Assembly: GCF_001949145.1 (NCBI RefSeq)
Contig: NW_019091401.1
Span: 922,546-986,545 of the forward strand
Source: Acanthaster planci
Lineage: Eukaryota; Echinodermata; Asteroidea; Valvatida; Acanthasteridae
Length of the DNA stretch: 64,000 nt
Direction: 5' to 3'
Part shown: positions 33,477-44,734 of the stretch, piece after piece
How positions within the stretch are numbered: the stretch's first letter is position 1
Layout: every line of letters starts with the position of its first letter
Position numbers and translations under genes: made by a program
The notes under the pieces: model-generated
The model's database searches: none
Seen by the model: only the letters and a program-made list of their open reading frames with translations
What the model was told of the DNA's origin: nothing

Positions 33477-33737
33477 TTTTATAGCCGAAACTAGGCCAAG
33501 CACCTGGCGCTCAGTGACAGCAGTTTCTCTCGCGAGCGCTAGCGCCGAGTGTGTGTGATCAGCTAGCTGGGCCCCATCACCCCGCAAAACACACACATCA
33601 CACCACACACCCCTCCCGAACCTGAACCGACACTAGCGGCGCCCAGCCCCGGGGGCCTGATTGGCTGGTGTCGAGAGGCTGGCCTGACGTCACACCCTTA
33701 ATCCGATTGGTGGCTTCGACGAGTTCGCAATTTGCAT
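33477..33737 (-). promoter_or_regulatory. TATA/CCAAT/CRE core promoter firing leftward
   Basis: Minus-strand TATAAAA at 33477-33483, inside a 6-bp inverted repeat (TCGGCT/AGCCGA). Upstream of it are a CCAAT box (33660-33664, minus), a full CRE palindrome TGACGTCA (33685-33692), a second CCAAT (33706-33710, minus) and an octamer-like ATTTGCAT (33730-33737). The stretch 33480-33720 is clearly GC- and CpG-richer than its surroundings. Spacing and orientation fit transcription toward lower coordinates. Confidence 0.65.
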
Positions 33738-36700
33738 GTTGGTTTGTTGTCGTGGCGAGTCGTCAAGTCTCTTTCCCCGTTTAAAAAGCAAAACAGTGGT
33801 CAAAGTGTAAAAGTTTGTTGGGCCTGTGTGTGGCCAAGCGGTCGTTAGTAACGCCTACGCGTCAAACGTGTAAAATAGAGGAGGGGTAATTGTTTTCCAG
33901 ATACAATTATACAGAACACAAATCACGTACATGACAAAAAGCCGGGCCGAATACAATGCGCGTGGTTTTTAACACTGACTTTGACAATTTCAAAAATTTC
34001 CTTCACCAAGATTAATTATTCGCAGCAAAATTTAACAATTCAGCTACGTATAGTTTTCGCTTTTTATCAGTTTTTAAGTTCTGTATTTTTGGTTTTTGTT
34101 CATTCCTATTTCCTGCCTCGTTGTATTGTATGTTTTGTTAGACAATATCAAATAAAGTGTTAAAAACCACTCTCCCGCACGCCCCGAGATGCTGGTGTTG
34201 TCACTCTGACAATCTGACACTTCCTTGATCCGAATTCCCATAAGAAGACACGATTTACAGACAGGCATTTGCCGTGGCCGAGGACGCGATGTGCACGCAA
34301 TGTTCTCGGTCACATTAGTGGCAAAACGCCTCGGTGGCACTGGGTAGAAGGGTCATTCGAAGTAGCGACTACCCCTCCCAACAAGTTGCCTCCGAGAGTT
34401 TCGCACTTAATTCCTGGTCTTGTTTGCTCTGTATTCACAGCCGCGCTTTACCTTCAATCCTCAACAGAAACAAAACGGCTACAGATGGAGCGATGATCCG
34501 TCATGGCGCTCTCAGTAAACTTTTCCTTCTTTACAAAACGTTTGACGTCCCACCGTTTGCCAAAACATCTACGAGATACTATTTCAACACAATGAATAGA
34601 TTTACATGCATTATGTTAAAAAGAGCGTGCCTAACTCCCACCGTCGGGTATATACAATAAAGCGCTTGGGTCTATAGACTCATCACCTCAAAGGGAACCG
34701 AAAATGATCCGGAGAACCGATAATTGTTTTGCGAATTATTCCCAAATTCCATCCATGGTGAAATCTTCGCGCTTTATTTGAACAAAATGAGCTGGCACTT
34801 TCTTCTTGCTGGGCCCTGGCAAACCTTATTAGAAATCCGTTGGGAAAACATCGACTTAATCCATTATTCGGGCACACAGATTAAAGCTGGTATGATGTCC
34901 AGCGCCCCACTGCCGGGGTTCATAGCGCATTGTCTTGTTTACAAAAGAACGACCGAGATTTCTTTTAAATTAGTGGGCAAACAGATTGCAGCTTTAGGGT
35001 GGTAAAAGGACAGCGAAGAACGATGAAGTGGTGGAGTCTTACATTAGAGAGGATAGTCACATGGTCTTGGGCGATCAAGAAAGACGGGCCAGCGAAATTC
35101 GCTGACGCCGACTGACCTAATCGTCTTGTTGCCATACTCATAAGATCCAATTATTCTTTGGCTTCGTAAAAGCCTCCACAGAGGAATTAAATTAATGGAT
35201 TAAATTTGGGTTAATTTTTTTTTTCAACCAATGTCGGAGATCGGAGCACCATGGGCTCATTACGCTTAGTGCATTATTATTGTTAGATGCATTGTTAAAC
35301 ATACTTTAAAAAAAAATCGAGTATGCCATTCTTTTGTTTGTGAACACTGACCGCCATTTTGCCTGGGCGACCTAAGTCGTCGACCTAAGTCGACGAAGTC
35401 TGTCCTTGATTAGCGACATCTTTTCCTCAAAGGGCTCATTTAATGCATTACTGCTGAGAAGCGATCGAGGTATTTTTTTTATTTCTTTTAACAGTTAGCA
35501 TTTCTAATTTGGTGTTTCTTTCGCTATGTACCTGATTATTTCGATACTTGCAGCATTATTCTGTTGATTTTGTACTGTTGGTCAGTCATCGTTTGTCAAC
35601 CAATGGTTGGTAACACTACGCCAGTGACCATGCAAAGGAAACGTTTATACATGTCTTCCATAGTGATCACGTGGCTCGTGGTGTCTGGAAATGCGCATTT
35701 TACTGTTATTTTTAAATTCTAAATGATTTTGCTCCGAGTATGACATTCAGGGAATGGTCTGACATGTAGCTGCAGCATAGTTGTATTAAGACGACCTATA
35801 AATAAGCAAGAGTATAAAGCTTTTCTGCTTGTTTCTTGTTACAAGGCAAGTAGCTGCAATCAATTTGTTTTAATTAAAACCTTGAAAATGCACCTTTGTC
35901 TCAGTTAGCCTTATTTTCAACTTCTGTTTCACTATTTCAAAGGGAATGTTATTGCCTTTTTGGTTTTATGCTAATGAATATTGAAATATTCATTAGCAAA
36001 CAGGAGGACGAGTTCCTCCATATTGTACATTGGTTTGTACACAAAAAAATCCCGCATTTTGGCAGATTTGCTGGACTAAATTTTCTCTTCTTTGCTGATT
36101 TGTTGTTGTCTACGTGCATTGTAATAAGCAAATTCTGGGTTCACACTTTAAACAGAAAAACCTATGCACTGGCCTATGTCCCGACTATGATATTCAGTTG
36201 CAGTATAGTCCAACTGGTGACTCCGTTGCGCGCGTAGGCTTCAAGACTTACACGCCATCAGATTCTACCCTTTCGACGTTGGTAGGGCATACCAGCGTAC
36301 CACTCCTCCCTGCAGAGAGTGTCTGCAGTGCAACGTGAGCTCAAACTGCACCTCAAATTGGCATAAAACACATGTACAATCTAACTGTCATTTTTGTATT
36401 CACAGGAGGTGAGCCCTCACTTTTCACATAATTTCAGAATGTTTGTCCTGGTCATCACGCTTTGCGCGCCAATCTCATGCAACCCCTATACTGCCGTCAG
36501 CACACAACGCACAGTGTGGGGAGTCTCCCAACCCCCACGAGTATTCTGTTTCAGCTGGAAACAACAGACCGATTGCGCCCGCCTACAGTGGGTATTACAC
36601 ATCAACAAACATGGCGTCCTCCCATATCAAAGTGTGCCATAGGTGTCATTTACCAAAAATAAAACTGACGTTCGCTGCAGTACTTAGACTACTGAAGTGC

Positions 36701-37585
36701 CAAGTGCTACACCCAAAATCAGCTTCATATTTGGTAAATAACACTTAAAACACACGATGCTATGAGAGGACGCCATGTTTGTTGATGTTTGACGCCCACT
36801 ATATAGGTCACGTGACTTAGTGGGCAGAGTCGGTCTATTTTGTGGGTTGCTTTTGGTCAAAGTTACCGCATCTAGACACAGCCTTCGGTGAATAGCTGAC
36901 CATTGTGTTGACAAAAGCAATCATCACGAGGGGAAAAAGTCTGCCGAGAAGCTAATTGTTTTCGGCTGATTCTGACATTTGTTCCCAAGTCACGCATTGG
37001 CTACTCTCAGGGAAGAACAAGTGCAGAATGCAACTGCCCAATCAAAGTCGGCAAGTAGAGCGATAACTTGCTATTCGCATTTCTCCTCATGCACCAATTA
37101 TGGATATTAGCCAAGCATGCCTGGCCGCTTCGTTACTTGAAGTGAATCCGGTCCAGACTCCAGCAGAGATTAATTTACACGTTGCATGATCTGGAATTTT
37201 AAAATGTGGGCAAGTTAATGCTAAAACAAGCTTTATTCCCACAAAGAATTTAGTAGCTTATACTATAACCCACGTAACATGAAGCCTTGATGCTCGTTTG
37301 AAAATAGTATTACCCTCAATATATTTACTTGCAGTCAAAGATTTAAAGGAATTAAAGACCCATCAAAATTTACAAAAGTGATGCCCCCATTCCTTCCTCA
37401 ATGTGACCCCGCCTCTCATAGTTTAACCAACTTGCAAAGGGTTGTCCCGAACAAAGCTTATTTAAACGCCGTGAGGAGCACTAGGTTCATTGCTTTCCCG
37501 GCTGCTTCCGTCGCCTGCAACACGCCGTGAATCACACGCTGTAACTTAAATAATAACGTGATCTTTTTAATCACGATCTTTTTCT
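33738..37585. other. Intergenic, gene-poor
   Basis: No coding exon can be supported. A direct repeat of GACCTAAGTCG with an adjoining GTCGAC palindrome lies near 35368-35397, and a foldback element at about 36562-36838. The rest is unremarkable AT-rich DNA. Confidence 0.45.
36562..36838. mobile_element. Foldback element, arms about 105-120 bp
   Basis: The left arm (36562-36666) and right arm (about 36719-36838) are inverted copies at roughly 75 percent identity, with a perfect core CATCAACAAACATGGCGTCCTC (22 bp, 36600-36621) repeated inverted at about 36768-36789. The spacer is about 50 bp. There is no transposase. Similarity weakens outward, so the true ends are uncertain. Confidence 0.7.
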
Positions 37586-37586
37586 T

Positions 37587-37891
37587 TCAAAGAGAGCTTT
37601 TTGTTGAAATGAAGCTGTGCTCTCGCGGCTTGCTGCGGGCGAAGCGTGCGAGGCCCATAACGCAACACTGGATGCAGTAGGTCGATGTATCGTCTACTCG
37701 TTCATCATTGACAGCGAAGGCATCAATCATGACCCCGTTGCTGCACACTATCTTCAGGTAGAGTGGGATTTTCCGTCTCCCCTCGTTCCATGCCTTTAGC
37801 CGATACATCATCGTGTCTGTCCACTGCCTGTGTGCGCAGCGCTCTAACCACACATCGCGTAACTGATCATCTAGGCCAGCAAGCTGGGACG
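37587..37891 (-). CDS. Unidentified terminal coding exon, partial
   Basis: An open frame of about 100 codons ends at TGA 37587 and is opened at its 5' side by a plausible acceptor (TTGCTGTTAG at about 37892), with an in-frame TAG just before it. It has no good internal start until a Met pair about 30 codons in. Third positions are G/C-rich relative to surrounding DNA and the peptide is well balanced: Trp, Cys and charged residues throughout, with blocks such as LDDQLRDVWLERC, YRLKAWNEGRRKIPLYLKI and YCIQCCVMGLARF. I recognise no family. It is most simply the last exon of a minus-strand gene whose upstream exons I did not find, or a decayed or domesticated fragment. No membrane segment is obvious. 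Confidence 0.4.
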
Positions 37892-40800
37892 CTAACAGCA
37901 ACTAGTTCAATCGGCCACAATTCAATTCACATTGACGCAGTTCGGCTACTTCCATCGTCCGTTAAAATATAAACATATATAAACCTCTCGATTTCAAGGG
38001 GAACTACGAAGATCTTCGGTGTGGAGACCCTTGTTAAAAAAATAAAAGGCAGTCAATATTTTTGCGATAACTTTCCACGGCATTCCATTCTTTGTACAGC
38101 ATCCATTGTTACTTCCGCGCCATCTTTTATTTTCACGACTTGTGCAGCTTCCAGGCTGAAGCTATGACGAAATTGTTTTAAACGGAACGAACCATTTTCT
38201 TCTCGCAACATAAGCTCTGGGTAGGGGAGGCAGTGGCCACAAATGGATCTAGTGACAGCCCTTCGTTACCGCCAATGAAGACCATGTTGGAACATCAAGG
38301 TTTCAGTACCAAATCGGCTAGTATACTGCAGTTATAGTGACTTAAATCATGCCCATTCTTTAAATATGACCATCCATAAAGCTATGACTAAGAAATGCCA
38401 CTTGACACGCAGCGACAACATAGAAAGAACCACAGCATTATCTTACAACGTTACATCAGAAGCGCCAACTGAACCGCGTAAATGTGAAATGTTCAGGCGG
38501 TCCAACATGAGCTTTACTATACTTGACCTGCTTCATCTCAACTGCACAAAAGTACATTGACTCATTGACAAAAAGCACTTCATGCTTGCCGATAGCAAAA
38601 GTGCACCATTTTGTCAATTTCTCGAGGAAATTGTTGCGCTTGAAGTGTTCAGTTGATGGTACATCCTCACATAGATACACACAAGATTATTGGCGTGTTT
38701 ATGGCTACGTCGAGAGATAATGCATCTTCACTTGACACTCAAACATTCTGTTTACTTGGACGCCCGATTACCTCCTGCCGATTTTTTTTACTTTGCGCCA
38801 ATTGCCAGCGAAAAACTCCAGAGTCTTCCAACAACAAAGGGGGTTTCCATTTTACGTGTGAATAAAAAAGAGGAAAAGAAAGACATGAAAGAGATATGTC
38901 ATCTGGCTGTGTCCACATGTTATTATGGAACGTAGAGTGGCAATAAAACACAACGGTGACCAGTAGCCGTGCTCGCACGTGACACGCGCCGCGCACCTGT
39001 GCCGCTCCACTTACAGGGTGTGGAGTTTGTCATAATACCGCCTACCCCTATCGGAACCCGGCACGCGCACTTCTGTCAACTCCCAGTGCCCGTTTTTGTG
39101 GACCTTATCTCTCCAAAGGCAGTAAATTAGAGGGCTTTTCAGAAAAGTGGTAAGTGTTTTTTTGTCTCGTGTATGCGCACGACAGGCGACGGAATAACAC
39201 CGAGGCTGTCAGGTCGGTTTATTTTGGTAGATTTTTATCTCGGCAGTCCATTTATAAACTGGTCTGTGGGGGCAGATATTGATAAATGATCTTTTTGTGC
39301 CGTTATGCCACGTTCTTTGTCGCCTGCACATTTCGGGTGGGCTACAACTTGTCCGTTTACTCTTTTTTCAGCTGCTGTGATTCGACAAAACCTTATAAAC
39401 CCAAACCACTGATTTTGCCCCTTTCGTCGTTTTCACGCGCATAAAATTCTTTATTTGTTGACAAATTTATGATAATTGAATAAAAACAGAATTTCCAAAA
39501 TGCAAGGGTAATTCGAAGGAAAAGTTGCGACACGGAAGAAACATCTGGTGCTAAATTGGTATGCCTTTTTCAAACTGTCAAAACAGATTTCAGAGCTAAT
39601 ACTTCAGTACAAAAATTCCACAGAGTATCATTGCGCCTAATGTCGACACTCCTCACACCCATTCGAAATACATTTCAATGTGAAATGAAATGAACCAATG
39701 CAATTTGAAAATGCACGAATTCACTTCTGCACCAAATACCTAGTCAACCCGTTTCTGTCTTACTCTTTTCCCTGTCTGTTGAAAAATAAAACAAACGTAA
39801 CAAATTGTAGCCTTTTCCCTTCAAATACGGCAATGTGTGTATTTTTCCGTTGCTTCTTCAGGATATTATTGTGCATATCATTTGTTCCTGCCTTCCCTCT
39901 CTGCGCTTTAAGCACCTTGTCGAGGTGGGTCTATCGCGCATTACAAATATTCTATATTACTATAATTACTAACCCTTTTTACTGAATCGTATGTGACGTA
40001 ATTCTTCGTGTGAGGTTTTTATGTGCAACCCAGAACAGAGCGAAAAGACATGTTGCAGTGCAGGTACATTAGTTCCCTCTCATAGGTTTGAAATAATCTG
40101 TGTTTGCAAATGTTAAATAATTGAAGGCTTACGAGCAACGACAAGAGACTCGGACGTTGGATGACTGATGACGGCATGTTCTCTTCACATCCTTATCAAG
40201 GGCCCCCCGTCGACAGACCATTCAACTCAATGGTCACTGCATGAAAAGGGTTACGATAATCTCAGGGTCATATGTCTGCGCCACCAAGTGTCTGGTGTGA
40301 AGAAGCTTGAGCCTGCCCCTTGCAACCATCTCAACAAAAAACACAAAGGCAGACATTGACATGATTGTTTTTGCAGGGCGGCTAAAAATGACATAGTCTG
40401 TATTTTTTTATCTTTTCAACACATGTCGTCGTACCTTGTAAAATACGTGTTAAATCCTACCATTCTGAAAAATGCCTGTTGACAGTCTTTGTTTCGAGTG
40501 AAAATATGCATTAATGTTGTTGAATTTTTGAAAACGATTATGGGAGCTCAACACCGGAATCTTATCACTGATTATTTCAAACAAGTACACTGGATTGCAT
40601 TGAAGGCCATATGAAATTGGCACCAAACGCGAAACCCAGCCCATCAACGCATGCACAAAGCAAATTCAGCTTTGCGTTCCGTCTATCCTGTTTTCCATCC
40701 AAGTTTAGGTTTTTAAATTTACCAACACAACTGCTCTATGAGCCTTAAAATGAATAATTCACCAAAATAAGTCGACTCACAACACGTGGTTGTTACGGTT

Positions 40801-43800
40801 CACCACCCTTCAGTGTTAACATAATTCTATCATACCCACGGCGTCGAGCAGCATACATTACACATCTCTCGCTCGTGTCTATATAATGTCTAGAACTATG
40901 AACGTTATGGTTAGGCGCACCGGCCAGTTGATTCATCTACAATATTAAACATCGGCTTACTACTACCACAACTGACAACGACTGTAGCCAAATGTAGTTT
41001 CGTGCAATATCAAGCTGATGGTGAAACCTGTATAAGCTGTGCTATCACACCAACATATTAGTTTTCAAATAGAAGTTTTAACGTAAACAATATAATAGGC
41101 CCTATAGAACAGTTTTGTCTAAATAACACATTTTTCCTGAGATTATTTATATGGTATGCTCCTCACCACATGACAAAAAGGAACCACACACAAAATTCGA
41201 TGCAATCACGAAGAGAGACTAATCTTTGAGTGGCTGAAATACTAAAATTAAACCCCAAATCTAATGTAATGTTCACTTCCAGCCACAAGGCGTATCATAC
41301 AGCCCATGGATGTTAATATTCTTGGTATATCTCGACGATTGTCTTACTTGCATTGGCTAACATATCACTACAATCGCCAAGGAAGTTCAAGATCATTACA
41401 GTTCATGAGTATGACTGATGTATACTGCTCCCAAATGGAGTAGGTCTAGTAACACATCTGGACCTGATTGCCTGTGTCATTAAGAATACACACGTTCATT
41501 GCGAGAGCCACTTAGTACATATCTATAGGCACACCAACACTGCCTTATTAGCTCTTGTGATATATTGCTCACTTATAAGGCACGCCACACCGATTGCGTA
41601 TATCTTACCCTGCCTTCTTGCCGCTGTAAAGAAATTCAAGTCGAGTCGAGTCCAGTCTACACGAAGCGGTACTCCTTAGAGACCTGCATCACTCAACTTA
41701 GCCCCCCATTAATCACCGCGGGGCTAAATAGCCTGTCAAAACAGATCTCATCGTTTCTTTTTACAATAATAAAGAGCTGGTATATGATAAGCTAATACCG
41801 CGGTGGGAGATGGCGATATGAACTGGGAATCATGGTAGTCGCTTGGGAATGGGCGAGAAGGCTCTCGGCGTGCCGGCCGGCAACGCTGGAGTACGTAGGA
41901 GGAGGACCACGGGAGGACGGGGTTAGAGCTGACGAGGCACGGTCGCCTGATTGAGGGCACGCCGCGTAGCACCGCGACTCGCTGTTTGGCGCGCTAGTCG
42001 GGAGAGACCGAGCCGAGGTGGATGGATATTATGATGTGATCCGATACACTTGTTTGTATCTCGCCACATCATCAATGCCACGTCGGATCAAAGCGCACCG
42101 ACGTCATGGTGGCGGGCCTCGGGACAGCTTCAAGTGTGCCAGGAAATGTAGAGCCATGGAGAGAAGGGAGACATGAGAATATGAAGACTACAGCCCGACA
42201 GCCGGTGATTAATGACAACGCCTTGTCTTTGCCACGTTCCGTAACGCCTGCTTGCTGCAACTACTTGCCCCTAAAATGCTTACAAGATACTTTGGCTACC
42301 ATGGCAGTTCCCCGCTGTAACTTCTTTCATGCGGTGTTCATTAACTTCCACGTAAACTTACAGTCATCAATTTTAATGGAAGTGAGACGGAAACTCTCAA
42401 GAGTAAAAAGAAAGCCACAACAAAATCCAACACTGATCGATATTCCTTGTTCCAACGACCCAAGATCGAGTTTCAGGAGCGAACGATTTAAAAACGATGG
42501 AAATAAGATAAAGGGATTTGCACACGACAGTTGCGTATGAAGTGAAAGGCCCATCACCGAATGTACGTACTTGTAGTATGCCAAACAGGACTGCGCATGC
42601 ACGGAAACTGCGCTGTGGAAGTTTGGGATTACACAGCTGTACAAAGAGAAAAAAATAGGAAACCTCCATTTCCGCTTGCAAGAACAACACGAAGCGCTAC
42701 AAGACATTGGGACATTTTCCTTGGCAAATGGATACAAATCACCGAGTTTAATGAAATCTTGTATGAGGCCGGAAGAGAAATTAGCACTTTGTAAGCAATT
42801 TGTATCATGATGGTCCACGACTCCTTTGAGATGAGCTGTATCATTAGAGACGAACTAACCAAGGCAAATGTAGATGTTAAGGGTACCTCGGTGAACAAAG
42901 TAACTTTGTGGGGTGTTCTAGCGGGACACTTGTCAGGTAAGGATTTTAGAGGGAAACAAATCATTTATTACAAATGAATCTGAAAACCCACGAAACAGTC
43001 CCAGAGGACGGGGCGTGGCCTCGAGTGCCACAGGGGAAGGGGTGAAGGGCTTGGACCAAAACGTCACTCAAGCCACATGCAGACGACACCGCTACTACAA
43101 GATGTATATTACGATAGAAATCATCAACCCACACAAATTTTCAATAGATCTGCATTCTTTCTTTTTTTCGCGAGCAGCACTGGTTTCAATAAACCTTTTC
43201 GACATCTGCAATGCACTATGGGATTTGATGACAAACAAGCAAGGTTTATGCACAACTCTATGGACGAAGTGTATACCTGATCCTCTCCTCTTAACACTGC
43301 AACTTGATTTTCGACTGACTCACTTCCCCCAGTTGCACCCGTGAAATTCATGGCTTGTTTAATTGTCATCCGATCCCAGGATGCAATGAGAATTTCAAAA
43401 AGGTCAATTCTCTACTACTATTTTATGTACAGACCTGTCACTCGCTATCAAAAACGCAATGGCACACACTTCTATACAATATGCAGATAATACTGTACAA
43501 TATTATGCAAACGATGCGAAGTAAAGGAACATAATCCGAGAAAGCTATCACACTGTGTAGATCCAGTGTGTTCAATAATCGATGCACCTAACTACATTGC
43601 TTGTACAATATAATACAGTAATATCGACGTGGATGTAGAAAGTGTTTGACGTGGTTTGGGTGGATAAACAGACTTCACTGATATCACATCGGAAAACTAT
43701 AAAACCAAACCGAACAGTGTCTTATTCTAACTTGTAACAAACAAGTCAATGCAATGACCTCAACTTACAGCTCTGAGAGAAGTATTTATGTCCGTGTGTA

Positions 43801-44578
43801 CATTTAGCACACACAGACCAAAGATATGGACCAATCTACCCAAGAGAGGCGCCATTACCACATGTGGCATCCTAGTGGTGCCCTTATCACACTCAGGCTG
43901 AGTTACCTGGCTTCGGCTTGACATCACACACGATTCTATGGCGCTCTCATGGCTTGCAGCCACAGCCCAAAGTGTTGCATGTTATTTTCAAGCCGTAATC
44001 TCGCATTGTCTCATACACATGCCATTCGAGGCACGCGTGTATTTTTGGAAGTCGGTCGAACTGCATTCAGTTGGTAGCCTATATACCTACGCAAAGAAAG
44101 GTTTCTAGAGGGGTTTCCCCAAAATCACGGCCTTGCCTCCGACCATGGATTTACCGGTTTTACCTCCCCGAATTAGGAGTTTTACTTAATTTAAAAAAAA
44201 GTACTAAAGTCATATTTTGCTTGACAAGCACCAAAATGTATCCCATGGATCCAACAATTTTCATTAAGACTGAGCAACAGTAGGCCCACAAGCAACACTG
44301 GTGTCAGAGACAAAGCTGGTTTTGTTTCTTTTCTGGCATCGGCGATAGCCAAAACTTATAAACTCTGGTCGCTAGCTGTAAATAGGGGTCTAACATCTCT
44401 TCCGTTGTCTTAATTGTTGGCAAAATTGTGTGACCAAAATGACCATAGGGCATAGGTTTATAGTCGAGTATAGACGTCTGCCAATACAAAGGTATTGATG
44501 TCTTTGTGTGGGTGAGATATAAACACTGTTTTCACATTTAGAATACCCGTATCAGAGCATATCAAAGAAATGCGTTAA
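37892..44578. other. Intergenic, gene-poor, with a CpG-rich patch
   Basis: No recognisable coding exon. About 41860-42130 is distinctly CpG-rich (GGCGTGCCGGCCGGC, CACGCCGCG, GCGCGCTAGTCG) and contains a CGACGTCATGG at about 42099-42109, which resembles a promoter or first exon. The 144-codon frame starting there loses coding character quickly. The remainder is AT-rich. Confidence 0.4.
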
Positions 44579-44584
44579 TTTATT
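44579..44584 (-). terminator. Polyadenylation signal for the coiled-coil gene
   Basis: Minus-strand AATAAA about 150 nt after the TAG stop at 44735. Confidence 0.55.
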
Positions 44585-44734
44585 GGTGTGAGTCCATTAG
44601 CCAATCCATAACAGTAAGTTGTGTCAGGTGCACGAAACAATCTACCCATCACTTATTTTAACGTTTTAGGTTTAAGATCTTGACATGGACTGCACCCAGC
44701 AGCACGTAGCTCATTAAATACGTGTGTTGTACGC

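Noticed and set aside
42106-42818. Overlapping plus (144 codons) and minus (163 codons) frames
   Set aside because: Neither has recognisable motifs and they overlap on opposite strands. Only the CpG-rich patch at their left end is kept as an observation.
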